A stretch of DNA of 64,000 bases, from the NCBI RefSeq assembly GCF_000002425.4, contig NC_037267.1, forward strand, positions 6,585,396 to 6,649,395, read 5' to 3'. Each line of letters opens with the position of its first letter. Positions within the stretch are counted from its first letter, which is position 1. Shown here piece by piece: positions 49,870 to 59,829 of this stretch. The stretch is from Physcomitrium patens (lineage: Eukaryota; Streptophyta; Bryopsida; Funariales; Funariaceae). Both the position numbers and the translations under genes were made by a program. The notes below the pieces were generated by a model, which was not told the DNA's origin, ran no database searches, and worked only from the letters and a program-made list of their open reading frames with translations.

Positions 49870-50874
49870 ATGGCAGAACTTGTTGAAATGAAGAGTGCAA
49901 TGGCACAAATGCAAGAGCAAATGAGGGAGTTAATGCTTGCGATGCATCAACTCAATTCACCAACACATGAAAGAACAAGAATAGCAGAAAGTGGAGATAT
50001 AGAGATGATCGGAGCTGCTTCAACATCTACAACAAATCACGTTCCTTCTCCAATTGTACAACACCCTATAAGCACTAGAGAACCAAGAATTGCCTTACCT
50101 GAGAAATTTGATGGTACGAGATCAAAGTTTCGAGGGTTCATCAATCAAGTACAATTGGCAATTGAACTTCAACCGCAAAGCTATCCAACTCCAAGATCAC
50201 AAGTCAGGTTTATTGGCACTCTACTTTCTGGTTCTGCATTATCGTGGTTTTCGTCTTTTCTTGAACAACGAAATCCAATATTGGACAATTTGGAAGCTTT
50301 TTTGGCAGAGTTTCGATCTATGTATGGTGAACACGATGCAACTCGTGTTGCAACAAATAAGATCCGAATTCTGCGACAAAGAAATCGCTCAGTAACAGTA
50401 TATGCTTCACAATTTCGACAACTTACAATTGACATCAAGTGGGATGATGCTGCACTCATCAGTCAATTTCTTTATGGATTGTAATACGAAGTAAAGAAAT
50501 TGATGCTCAACTTACCTGATCCTCAAACTTTGAGTCAAGCAATCGATTTTGCGGTAAAATGTGATAATCGACTTTTTGAATTTCGATCTGAGAATCATTC
50601 ACGGGAACCTCAACGTTATTACTCAATGACAACATCAACATCTTTGCCAAACGTACATTCGGAAGTAGAAGACATGCAAATTGACGCGGTACGTTTTAAA
50701 CCCCTAACTGAGCAAGAAAAGATTCGTCGTCGTCAAGAAGGATTATGTTTATATTGCGGAGAACCTAAGCACACTGCTCAACATTGTCCAAAGAAACGAC
50801 GCAACTATAAAATGAGGGATACGACGGTCAAAGAAGACAACATGTCGGAAAACGGATTCGTCCAGCTACAATAG
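49870..50874 (+). CDS. gag: gag polyprotein of element A (one internal stop)
   Basis: Structural protein forming the virus-like particle. Start at 49,870 (MAELVEMKSAMAQM) because elements E and A agree there; an upstream in-frame start at 49,831 is less likely. The N-terminus is heptad-like and Gln/Met-rich, followed by capsid with SALSWFSSFLE and RNRSVTVYASQF, then a zinc knuckle of CX2CX4HX4C form at 50,746-50,787. A TAA at 50,482 splits the 335-codon frame; the neighbouring codons suggest a former CAA. The pol frame opens near 50,812, overlapping the end of gag by about 60 nt in the -1 frame. Confidence 0.93.
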
Positions 50875-50879
50875 GGACC

Positions 50880-53800
50880 GTGCAGCTGGAACCTTGTACA
50901 ATTCCTAATGAAGGTCCTATCCTCTCCTCAGAACCCTCTCCTTATTTTATAATAGACTTATATTTAGGACCTAAGAATTACAAAGCCTCTGCTTTATTAG
51001 ATTCGGGAGCCTCAGCATGTTTTTTAGATGAACAATTTGTTAAAAGTCGTAAAATACCCTTTGTACAGAAACCTAAACCAGTACATGTAGAAGTCATAGA
51101 TGGTCGTCCCTTGTCTTCTGGAGATGTCACTCATGAAACTCATCCTATAAAAGTAACAATAGACGGTCATGATAGCTACATAGCTTTTAACATAATTAAA
51201 TCCCCGTCTAATCCAGTTATTTTAGGTTTATCCTGGCTAGAAAAATATAACCCTCGAATAGATTGGAATTCGCGTAAACTTGACTTTTCCAAAAGCGTTA
51301 TTAATAGTTCTACGAACCAAGTAAAAAATTATAAGTCTAGTACAGTAAAACCCGTACTGATAGGTGCAAAAGCATTTATACACGCAGCAAAAGAAGGATC
51401 AACTTTTGCTATTTATGCTGCACCTATTTCTGAAAACGTAAAGACTTCAAGTGGCATTCCAAGTCAATATCAGGAGTATCAAGACGTTTTTGAGAAAAAG
51501 AATGCAGATATTCTTCCTGAGCATCGTCCATATGATTGTTCAATCGACCTCAAGGAAGGAACTCAGCCACCATTTGGACCAATTTACAGTTTATCGCAAG
51601 ATGAGTTGGCTGAACTCAAGACATATATTGACGAGAATTTAGCGAAGAATTTCATACGCCATTCAAAATCTCCAGCAGGAGCTCCAATTCTATTCGTAAA
51701 GAAAAAAGATGGATCTTTACGAATGTATGTTGACTATCGAGGACTCAACAAGATCACAATCAAGAACAGGTATCCATTACCTTTGATATCAGGACTCCTT
51801 GACCAGTTGAATCAAGCTAAGATCTATACAAAAATAGATCTAAGAGGAGCATATAATCTAGTACGGATCAAAGAAGGAGATGAATGGAAGACTGCGTTTC
51901 GAACCAGGTATGGACATTTCGAATATAATGTCATGCCCTTTGGACTCACGAATGCACCAGCTGCTTTTCAACATCTCATGAATGATATATTTCGTGAATT
52001 CTTAGACAATTTTGTCGTCTGCTATCTAGACGATATCCTGATTTATTCCAAGAACGTCGAAGAACATGAAATACATGTTCGTCAAGTATTACAAAAACTT
52101 AGAGATGCAGGATTGTACGCCAAGATGGAAAAGTGTGTATTTCACACTACTCAAGTTGACTTTTTAGGATACATCATTTCAAATGATGGTCTCATGATGG
52201 ATTCTAAGAAAGTCCAAACAATCGTGGATTGGAAGATTCCAAGGACGGTAAGAGATGTCCAATGTTTCTTGGGATTTGCCAATTACTATCTAATCTTCAT
52301 CAAAGATTTCTCACGAGTTGCAGCTCCACTTACACGCTTCACTAGTAAAGATAAATTTCAATGGAATCAAGAAGCGGAAGCAGCATTTGAAGCCTTGAAG
52401 ACATTGTTTGTCTCTGCACCAGTCTTATATCGTGTTGACTTTTTCAAGGCATTTTTTATGGAAACAGATGCATCAGATTTTGCCTTGGGTGCAGTTTTAT
52501 CACAAATGGGAACAGATGACAAACTCCATCCGATAGCTTTTCATTCAAGAAAATTCTCAGCAGCCGAGATCAATTATGAGATCCACGATAAAGAACTTCT
52601 TGCAATCGTGGATTCCTTTCAAGAATGGCATCATTATCTAGAAGGCGCTTCTAGTCCAGTCACTGTGTATACAGATCACAAGAACCTCGAGTATTTCATG
52701 TCAACACGCGTGTTGAATCGTCGTCAAGCTCGTTGGAGTATGTCTTTGTCAAGATTCGAGTTCATTATCACTTATCGGCCAGGAAAACAACAAGGTTTAT
52801 CTGATGCCCTATCTAGACGTTCTTATTTTGCACCAAAAGAAGGAGATGCAGCTTTTGAGCAACAAAGAACGGTCCTCTTGAAACCGGAGCAATTTCATCT
52901 CCGAGCAATGAAATCAACATTAACTGTTGATTCAACTTTTCTCAAGCAAATCCAGTCCAGTATGTCCTCAGACCCTCTTGTTTATGATATCGAGAATAAT
53001 TCTTCCAAGTCTCATGATCCTTCTAAGTTTGAGTTCAAGAATAATCTATTATATTTTGAAGGACGCCTATATGTTCCAGAAGGAGAAGCACGTTTACGTG
53101 TTCTTCAAGCACGTCATGACTTTCCAGCAGCAGGGCACTTTGGATATAATAAGACTTTGGAACTCATATCAAGAGATTTTTGGTGGCCACAAATGTGGAA
53201 GTCAGTCAAAGACTTTGTACAATCATGTGATATTTGTTCAAGATCAAAAATTCCTCGTCATCGACCTTACGGACTTCTTCAGCCATTACCTATACCAGAA
53301 CAACCATGGTCTTCTGTTTCTATGGATTTCATCACAGATCTTCCAAGCTCAAGATCTTATGATTCTATATTTGTGATAGTAGATCGTTTCACCAAGATGG
53401 CACATTTTATGCCATGTACAAAATCTATCACAGGTGAAGAAACAGCTAAGCTTTTCATTGATAATATCTATCGCTATCATGGATTACCTAAAGATATCAT
53501 ATCGGATAGGGGAACTCAATTTGTGTCAAGATTCTGGAGGACTCTTTTCAAGATTTTAAAAGTGGACATAAAGCTATCTTCGACTTTCCATCCTCAAACT
53601 GATGAACAAACAGAGCGCGTAAACCAAGTCTTAGAGCAATATTTAAGGTGTACTATCAACTACCAACAAGATGATTGGACAATCCTTCTGCCATTGGCAG
53701 AGTTTGCTTATAATAATACAGTACATTTTTCCACGCAACAAACACCTTTCTTTGCCAATTATGGCTATCATCCACGACTTGATACTTTTGATTTTTCAAA

Positions 53801-54143
53801 AGTTGATAATCCTGCAGCAGAAGATATGACAAATCGGTTGTCAGAGTTACATGCAATAATGAAGGCGCAGTTGAAGAAAGCTCAAGAACGACAAAAGATA
53901 AATGCAGATGTATATCGTAAAGAGCAACCACAACTCAACGTGGGTGATAAGGTATGGCTACTTCGTCGCAATATCAAGACCACTCGACCTTGTGACAAAT
54001 TGGACTATCGTAGGCTTGGCCCCTTTTCTGTTTCTGAACAGATCAACCCAGTTGCATATCGGTTACATCTACCGGAGTCAATGAAGATCCATCCTGTATT
54101 CCACGTGTCTCTTCTTGAACCATATAAGACAGTGGATATATAA
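50880..54143 (+). CDS. pol: pro-pol polyprotein of element A (PR-RT-RNase H-IN)
   Basis: 1,087-codon open frame; the frame actually opens about 70 nt upstream, inside gag, without a good ATG, so expression by -1 frameshift is likely. Protease DSGAS at residues 41-45; reverse transcriptase with [21 protein letters not shown] and YLDD at 382-385; RNase H with TDAS (D530) and YTDHKNLEYF; integrase with an HHCC finger (about 745-785) and D816, D876, E912 (D-59-D-35-E); then FHVSLLEPY. All catalytic residues are intact. A TAA at 54,141 cuts off the chromodomain, which continues in the same frame. Confidence 0.97.
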   Translation: MQLEPCTIPNEGPILSSEPSPYFIIDLYLGPKNYKASALLDSGASACFLDEQFVKSRKIPFVQKPKPVHVEVIDGRPLSSGDVTHETHPIKVTIDGHDSYIAFNIIKSPSNPVILGLSWLEKYNPRIDWNSRKLDFSKSVINSSTNQVKNYKSSTVKPVLIGAKAFIHAAKEGSTFAIYAAPISENVKTSSGIPSQYQEYQDVFEKKNADILPEHRPYDCSIDLKEGTQPPFGPIYSLSQDELAELKTYIDENLAKNFIRHSKSPAGAPILFVKKKDGSLRMYVDYRGLNKITIKNRYPLPLISGLLDQLNQAKIYTKIDLRGAYNLVRIKEGDEWKTAFRTRYGHFEYNVMPFGLTNAPAAFQHLMNDIFREFLDNFVVCYLDDILIYSKNVEEHEIHVRQVLQKLRDAGLYAKMEKCVFHTTQVDFLGYIISNDGLMMDSKKVQTIVDWKIPRTVRDVQCFLGFANYYLIFIKDFSRVAAPLTRFTSKDKFQWNQEAEAAFEALKTLFVSAPVLYRVDFFKAFFMETDASDFALGAVLSQMGTDDKLHPIAFHSRKFSAAEINYEIHDKELLAIVDSFQEWHHYLEGASSPVTVYTDHKNLEYFMSTRVLNRRQARWSMSLSRFEFIITYRPGKQQGLSDALSRRSYFAPKEGDAAFEQQRTVLLKPEQFHLRAMKSTLTVDSTFLKQIQSSMSSDPLVYDIENNSSKSHDPSKFEFKNNLLYFEGRLYVPEGEARLRVLQARHDFPAAGHFGYNKTLELISRDFWWPQMWKSVKDFVQSCDICSRSKIPRHRPYGLLQPLPIPEQPWSSVSMDFITDLPSSRSYDSIFVIVDRFTKMAHFMPCTKSITGEETAKLFIDNIYRYHGLPKDIISDRGTQFVSRFWRTLFKILKVDIKLSSTFHPQTDEQTERVNQVLEQYLRCTINYQQDDWTILLPLAEFAYNNTVHFSTQQTPFFANYGYHPRLDTFDFSKVDNPAAEDMTNRLSELHAIMKAQLKKAQERQKINADVYRKEQPQLNVGDKVWLLRRNIKTTRPCDKLDYRRLGPFSVSEQINPVAYRLHLPESMKIHPVFHVSLLEPYKTVDI

Positions 54144-54155
54144 GGAAGAAGACAA

Positions 54156-54368
54156 ATGCCACCGCCTCCTATAGAAGTAGATAATAATGAAGAATTTGAG
54201 GTGGAAGAGATATTAGACTCAAGGCGGCGCCAAAATAAGCTGGAATATCTTGTTCATTGGCGCGGATATGATATTAGTGAGCGCACATGGGAGCCATCCA
54301 GGAATCTAGCAAATGCATCAGCTAAAGTCAAAGTTTTTCATCAACGACATCCATCAAAACCAAGATGA
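54156..54368 (+). CDS. chromodomain, C-terminal part of element A pol
   Basis: In the same frame as pol, separated from it by the stop at 54,141. [26 protein letters not shown] and ERTWEPSRNL are the three core strands and helix start of a chromodomain. In chromoviruses this tail guides integration to marked histones. Without it the present copy could not target normally unless the stop is read through. Confidence 0.93.
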   Translation: MPPPPIEVDNNEEFEVEEILDSRRRQNKLEYLVHWRGYDISERTWEPSRNLANASAKVKVFHQRHPSKPR

Positions 54369-54463
54369 AAACCTCTCTTATAAAAGAGACAAGATTGAGG
54401 CAAGATAACATTCAATTTCCTATCCTTGTTTGTAACTTCTTTGCATTTTGTGACGCTAATTAG

Positions 54464-54886
54464 ATGGAGAGCCAACAACCAGCGGATTCAACTCAAGAAC
54501 CTTCGTTTGCTGACTTACCGGATGAGACATTGCGATTGTCACAACCTTCAAGACGACGCAACCGAAATGAAGACCCTCAAGAACGACATGTTCTTCCTCG
54601 AATAGATGGTGAGATACAACGCGTTTGGTATCACGACCTTGGAAGAGATTCTCGATGTTTGGTGATATTATTGGAGATAGGAACGACTCCTGATGGTGTT
54701 TCAAATGTATTATTTGAAGGAAGTTATGAAGGCCTCAACAGTGATCAAATAACAGGGTGGTCTTCTCGCCCTGGAATGGGACACTATCGATGGCTAAGAG
54801 GACCCATCAACTATCTTCGAAGAGAACAAAGATCAGAGTATGTAGCAAATACAATTCGCCGCATATTAGATTTTCTCAATATATAA
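54464..54886 (+). CDS. ORF3, conserved unknown protein of element A
   Basis: 140-codon intact frame starting 95 nt after the chromodomain, in a different frame from pol, ending 41 nt before the 3' LTR. I do not recognise the family. It has an acidic/polar N-terminus, an Arg-rich patch SRRRNRNEDPQER, a hydrophobic strand CLVILLEIG, then MGHYRWLRGPINYLRRE and a C-terminal helix ending RRILDFL. No signal peptide or membrane segment, so it is not an obvious envelope protein. Copies exist in D (four substitutions seen over 119 residues), E (decayed) and, divergently, B. Conservation between families suggests a function. Confidence 0.82.
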   Translation: MESQQPADSTQEPSFADLPDETLRLSQPSRRRNRNEDPQERHVLPRIDGEIQRVWYHDLGRDSRCLVILLEIGTTPDGVSNVLFEGSYEGLNSDQITGWSSRPGMGHYRWLRGPINYLRREQRSEYVANTIRRILDFLNI

Positions 54887-54913
54887 TCATCGCTCCTCGT
54901 GGAACTCGTCCCT

Positions 54914-54927
54914 AGAAGGGGGGGTAA
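54914..54927 (+). other. polypurine tract of element A
   Basis: AGAAGGGGGGGTAA directly before the 3' LTR, the plus-strand primer for reverse transcription. Confidence 0.9.
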
Positions 54928-55457
54928 TGTCACGGACATACATATAATTACCTATATGAATAGATAAAAGTATGTAAAAGTAGGTTAATTGTGTAATATC
55001 TTCTAGAGAAGCTTCTTAGAAGCTTCATAGACGCTGCTTTGACTTTATAGGAGTCTATAGTTGACTTTTAGGTTAGAAACTTGGTCAACAAGTTAGCCAT
55101 GTGCCACACATGTTGGAAGCTTAAAGAACAAGCTAACTACGTGGTCCATCCATAGAAAACTTGCCTTGCAAGCAAAGGCATGTGGCCTAAAAAGTCAACA
55201 TATATTGGAGGTCTTATAGAACATCGCCACGTGGCTTCTAGTTAGATAGTATATATAGAGGCAAGAGTGAAGCCCTCTTCACTCTTGTCAACTCCTTTCT
55301 TGCTTCTAGTCCAGGTTCAAGAGTCTTTAGTTTCTTGTCTTGTGGCAATAGCCATTCCAGTTTCCTTTTAATATACCTACTTGTTTATATTTTGACTTAT
55401 TATATCGAGATAGCCTTTTGGTGTATATTTTTCCTCATCGAGTCTTTGTCCTTGACA
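54928..55457 (+). mobile_element. 3' LTR of element A
   Basis: 530 bp, identical to the 5' LTR except one base by eye, with the same TATA box (55,250-55,257), palindrome and GAAGCTTC pair. Followed by the right target duplication ATACC. Confidence 0.97.
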
Positions 55458-55462
55458 ATACC

Positions 55463-56367
55463 TGGTTCAGGAAGTCAGCATCAATTGGCACAATAGTAGC
55501 GCAAAGCCAAAAACGCTCTAGCTTCAATAACGTCGTACATTGTTGATCAAACGCTACTTCTCCAACCTTTGGTACAAGATACGATTTCCTCGATAAGGCA
55601 TCGGATAGTCCTTGCTGCTTTCCAGGTCGATAAGTGATAACAAAATCGAATCTAAATAGCAACATATTCCACCGAGCTTGACGCCGATTTAGAACTCGAG
55701 CCGACATAAAATACTCCAAATTCTTGTGATCAGTGTATATGCTCACTAGATGTGTAGCTCCTTTAAGAAAGTGACGCCATTCTTGGAAAGAATCCACTAT
55801 AGCAAGAAGTTCTTTATCGTGGATCTCATAATTGATTTCAGCAGTAGAGAACTTTCGAGAATAAAATGCAACCAGATGGAGCTTCTTGTCTTCTCTCATT
55901 TGTGAAAGTACAGCTCCTAAAGCAAAATCTGAAGCATCAGTTTCTAAATAGAAGGCCTTTATAAAGTCTGGATGTACCAAGATTGGAGCCGTAGTAAATG
56001 CCGTCTTCAGGTCTTGAAACGCCTTCTCCGCTAGAGGTCCCCATTCCAGCTTACTCTTGCATGTCAATCGAGTGAGAGGAGCAACAAATTGAGAGTAATT
56101 CTTGATCAAGATTCGATAGAAGTTAGCAAAGCCAAAAAAGCATTGTATGTCTCTAACCGTCTTCGGAACCTCCCAGGACACGATTGCTTCCACCTTCTTG
56201 GGGTCCATCTTCAAGCCTTCCGTAGTCGCAACGAATCCCAAAAATTCCATCTCTATTTGGTGAAATAAATACTTCTCCAACTTGGCATATAGTCCTCGCT
56301 TGTGTAGTTTCTCCAAGACCAAACGAACGTGCTTTTCATGCTCTTCCTCGTTTTTGGAGAATATCAT
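55463..56367 (-). pseudogene. RT end and RNase H of element B
   Basis: A long open frame (to 55,435 inside the A LTR) holds the RT thumb (LGFVATTEGLKMDPKKVEAI), the RNase H core (ETDASDFALGAVLSQ, YTDHKNLEYF) and the link to integrase. Its upper end is out of frame with the RT start: a small deletion directly after the catalytic YLDDIL, near 56,360, shifts the frame. Confidence 0.93.
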
Positions 56368-56791
56368 CTAAGTAGATGACAACAAAATTATCAAGGTGCT
56401 CCCGAAAAATGTCATTCATCATATGTTGGAAGACTGCTAGAGCATTGGTAAGACCAAAGGGCATGACATTATATTCAAAATGGCCATACCTTGTACGGAA
56501 CGTTGTCTTCCACTCATCTCCTTCCTTGATTCGTACGAGGTTGTAAGCTCTCCTTAGATCAATTTTTGTAAAGATCCTTGCACGTCCAAGTTGTTCTAAG
56601 AGACCAGAAATCAAGGGTAATGGGTAACGATTCTTCTTTGTTATCTTGTTGAGGCCTCGATAGTCCACACACATCTGCAATGAGTCATCTTTCTTCTTCA
56701 CAAATAAGATGGGTGCCCTAGTTGACGATTTTGAATGACGGATGAAGTTCTTGGCTAAATTCTCGTCGATGTACTTCTGCAACTCCGCCAA
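56336..56791 (-). pseudogene. RT N-terminal part of element B
   Basis: Open frame of 151 codons with [38 protein letters not shown] and YLDDIL, ending at the frameshift. At least two nonsense codons separate it from the protease frame upstream. Confidence 0.93.
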
Positions 56792-56869
56792 TTCCGTCTA
56801 CAATAGATTGTAGATTGGGCCAAAAGGCGGTCGTGCTCCTTTTTGCAAGTCTATCGCACAATCATATGG

Positions 56870-57595
56870 TCAGTGTTTCGATAGCATGTCGGCATTCTTC
56901 TTTTGAAACACGTCTTTAAAATCCTTATATTGCTCCGGTATACTTGTTGTCAAGATCTTCTCTCTAGTAGTTGGAATCGCATAAATGACAAATGGTGTGC
57001 CTTCCTTGGATGATCTTATAAACACTCTTGCTCCAATGAATAAGGATTTCTCTATTTGGGGTTTTCTACTAGGCTTGCTCTTGGATGATTTTGTGGGAAA
57101 GGTCATCTTCCGCAACCTCCAATCTATGGATGGGTTATGCTTTTCCAACCAGGAAAGATCAAGAATAATAGGATTTGATGGGGTTCTAATAATATTGAAA
57201 ATAATATGGCTACTATGGCCCTTAAACGTCACTTCTATAGGTTTTGATTCATGGGTGACACTACCAAAAAATAAGGGTCGCCCATCTATGACCTCAATGT
57301 GAACAGGTTTGGATTTTAATACTAAAGGGATCTTATGACGCTTTGTAAATTCTTCGTCTAAGAAACAAGCAGATGCTCCTGAATCTAATAATGCTAAGAT
57401 TCTCAGTTTTTGAGGGCCAATAAACAAAGAGATTGTAAAACAAAGGGTAGGTTGAGCGGAAAGAAAGGAACTTGATTGTTGTTGCGATATTTCACTATCG
57501 AGCCGTACGATTCCTATTGTGGCTGGGCATCCTTGTTTTCTTAAACAAACGCGCCCCTGGTCCTGACAATGCGTCAATTTTGCTTCTTGGGGCAA
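56870..57595 (-). CDS. protease region of element B pol
   Basis: 241-codon frame overlapping the end of gag by about 22 nt in the -1 frame, as in element A. Contains LLDSGASACFLDEEF (active aspartic protease motif) and the phrase VIDGRPLF found in A as VIDGRPLS. Ends at a stop before RT that A lacks, hence a truncated pol. Confidence 0.9.
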   Translation of the reverse strand: MPQEAKLTHCQDQGRVCLRKQGCPATIGIVRLDSEISQQQSSSFLSAQPTLCFTISLFIGPQKLRILALLDSGASACFLDEEFTKRHKIPLVLKSKPVHIEVIDGRPLFFGSVTHESKPIEVTFKGHSSHIIFNIIRTPSNPIILDLSWLEKHNPSIDWRLRKMTFPTKSSKSKPSRKPQIEKSLFIGARVFIRSSKEGTPFVIYAIPTTREKILTTSIPEQYKDFKDVFQKKNADMLSKH

Positions 57596-58002
57596 TTTCT
57601 AACTTTGTGGCGTTCTTCACCGCAATATAAGCATAGACCTTCCTCCATATGCCGCTTTATTTCTTTTAGAGTAAGAGATTTGACACGTACCGCATCAATT
57701 TGCATGTCTTCTACCTCTGAATGTGAATTCACGCTGCTTGCTGATATAGTTGGGACGTGACGAACCATATGTTGTCTTGAGCGTTAGTCTTAGCGACGTT
57801 GGAATAGGCGGTTATCGCACTTCATAGCTTGGCTAATAGCTTTGTTGAGCATTCATGGATTAGAAAGAGTTAGCAACAAATCCTTTACATCGTCCCTGAA
57901 ACCCCAATAGAATTGACTCATCAATGCTTCTTTGTCCCAATTGATGTTGCATGTTAGTTGCTTGAAATCCGATGCATAGATTGATGTAGAGCGCATCCCT
58001 TG
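57574..58002 (-). pseudogene. gag C-terminal part of element B
   Basis: Includes SIYASDFKQLTCNINWD (matching A), several stop codons, and an intact zinc knuckle in the frame 57,574-57,768 (CLYCGEERHKVRNC). The frame ends in TGA inside the overlap with pol. Confidence 0.88.
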
Positions 58003-58006
58003 TCGT

Positions 58007-59257
58007 TGTCGTAGTGTAAATGCTTATAATATGTAAAAATTAGTTAGAACACATTAAATGTTAATAAATCTAAATGTATGTTAGAGTGGATAATAGATTA
58101 AATTAAAAAGAATTGGTATGAAAAAATAATATTTTGTTTTCCTTACTTAGTTTGATTATAGTATATAAAAGTTATAGAACCTTAATGTTAAGTATGAAGC
58201 CTTGAGAGGAGATAGGGGCCTAAAGATGAAGATTTAAACGAATAGGAGGTTAATTGAGAGGGATGAAACCAAGGCATGGTTGGATGAAGGTAGAAATAAG
58301 GATCTTCATCGCCATTGGTCGAAATCCATGCCCAATGGGCTTTTAGGAAGCTGCCCACGACCTGAAAAGGGTTTCGGCGACTTCAAAGAGGCCATTAGGA
58401 AATCAGAGGCAAGGATTGTAAAGTTTAAGGTTTTAGCTACAGTTTTTGTGCAAATTTTATAGGGTTTGGAGTTAGGGTGAATAAGTTATAGCCGTTTGAA
58501 GTTAAGGTGTCAATTTGAGACCTACTGTTAGTCTTTTGTGTTTAAGAGGAGTCTTACGGAAGCTTTTGGAGATCGGAAGATGCTTTTGGAAGGGCAACTT
58601 CAAGACATACATCTTTTGCGAAGAAAATTTTGCATTTGGAGCTTATATGAAGGAGTTATAGGGAGTTAAAGACAGCGCATTCAAATCAAAAGCAGTAAGT
58701 GAACGGTTTTGTTCAAAGTAGTGTTAGGAGCCATAACTTGAGTTTTCGAACGAAATTTTGGCTCAAACTTTGGAAGAATGTAAACATTTGTGTTAAGAAG
58801 CTATCTATACAAGTTTCGTGGAATTTGGACTTATGGTTTGTGAGATATGAAGAAAATTGTGCGCGGGTATATAAAGATTAGGGTTTGAAGCGACTGTTAG
58901 GATTTTGACGATATCTCAAGATCCGCGACGAATTTGCGGTTGAAATTTGTTGTAAAAATTAATAACTACATATCAGTACTTCATGTAAATTTTGATCTTT
59001 TTTGGACGGTTGGATCAAGAGTTATGAGGTGTTGAGGTTCGGGAGAATTTCCACACAAGGATATACAAGGTTTTAGAGTACTTCTACCATATTTTGGCTG
59101 TTGTTGGTTATTTAAGACTTAAATATTTGGTGTAATTGTCCCAAAAAGAGAATTTATATATATAAGATTAGGATTTTCTTATTTTAAGCTTGATTGAGCA
59201 ATTAATGATAGCCAGAAGCCCAGCGCTTTCTTAAGGCAAAACCTCTCTACCTTGACA
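58007..59257. mobile_element. family-3 solo LTR (G1) inside element B gag
   Basis: 1,251 bp beginning TGTCG and ending TTGACA, flanked by the 4-bp duplication tcgt (58,003-58,006 and 59,258-59,261). Excision restores the gag reading SLRQGMRS, aligned with LRQRNRS of element A. No coding interior. Copies G2 and G3 share its length and sequence. Confidence 0.88.
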
Positions 59258-59261
59258 TCGT

Positions 59262-59794
59262 AGTGACCGGATCTTTGTTGTAGCCCATCGAACCTTGTCG
59301 TGTTCACCAAATGCTTCCACAAACGCCTCCAAGAAGGTTTCAAAGTTTTTTACTATGGATGATCGTTTTTCAAATAAAGGAACAAACCATGATAGAATTT
59401 ACCGTGTAAGTAAGGTTCCAACAAGCCCAACACATGACTCCTCCGTTGGATAGCGTTTGGGCTATAAAATTGTTATCAACCTGATTTGATTGAAAAATCC
59501 TCGAAACTTGGAACACATACCATCAAACTTGTCCGGAAGGCTAACTCGGGGCTCCTTATGTTGTAGAACTAATGGTGCTTGTCGAACTTGAGGGAAAGTT
59601 GCTTCTCCAAGTGTAGAAGTTTGAGGCTGGTGCAACCTAGATTGTGCCATCCCAGATGCTCCATCATTATGAAGCCTTACCACGACTCCTTCAATTTCTA
59701 CAGTTCTTTACGATAACGTATCAAGGACATTCATGATAGCATCCAACTTGGACTCCAAACTTTCTGTCATATTAATGTCTTGGCCTCTAGCCAT
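59262..59794 (-). pseudogene. gag N-terminal part of element B
   Basis: Start at 59,794 (MARGQDIN). Early stops, then EPRVSLPDKFDG and KFRGFFNQIRL matching EPRIALPEKFDG and KFRGFINQVQL of A. The frame is disrupted repeatedly. Confidence 0.85.
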
Positions 59795-59829
59795 TCTAAG
59801 AGAAGGACAGAAATTACTCTATAAGAAGA

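Larger units (their letters stand above)
49128..55457 (+). mobile_element. young, nearly intact family-1 chromovirus (element A)
   Basis: 6,330-bp Ty3/gypsy element inserted in element B, plus strand. LTRs of 530 bp (49,128-49,657 and 54,928-55,457) differ at one base that I can see. Order: LTR, self-primer site, structured leader, gag with zinc knuckle, protease-RT-RNase H-integrase in the -1 frame, chromodomain, ORF3, polypurine tract, LTR. Only two nonsense codons break it (50,482 in gag; 54,141 between integrase and chromodomain). RT wording such as [20 protein letters not shown] is of the fungal-like chromovirus type reported in mosses. Confidence 0.97.

Noticed and set aside
52927..53376. 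149-codon plus-strand ORF inside element A
   Set aside because: It lies fully within the integrase-coding part of pol in another frame and has no recognisable domain.
54456..54704. 82-codon minus-strand ORF over ORF3 of element A (and 63,784-63,978 in D)
   Set aside because: Opposite-strand shadow of ORF3; its conservation follows from that of ORF3.
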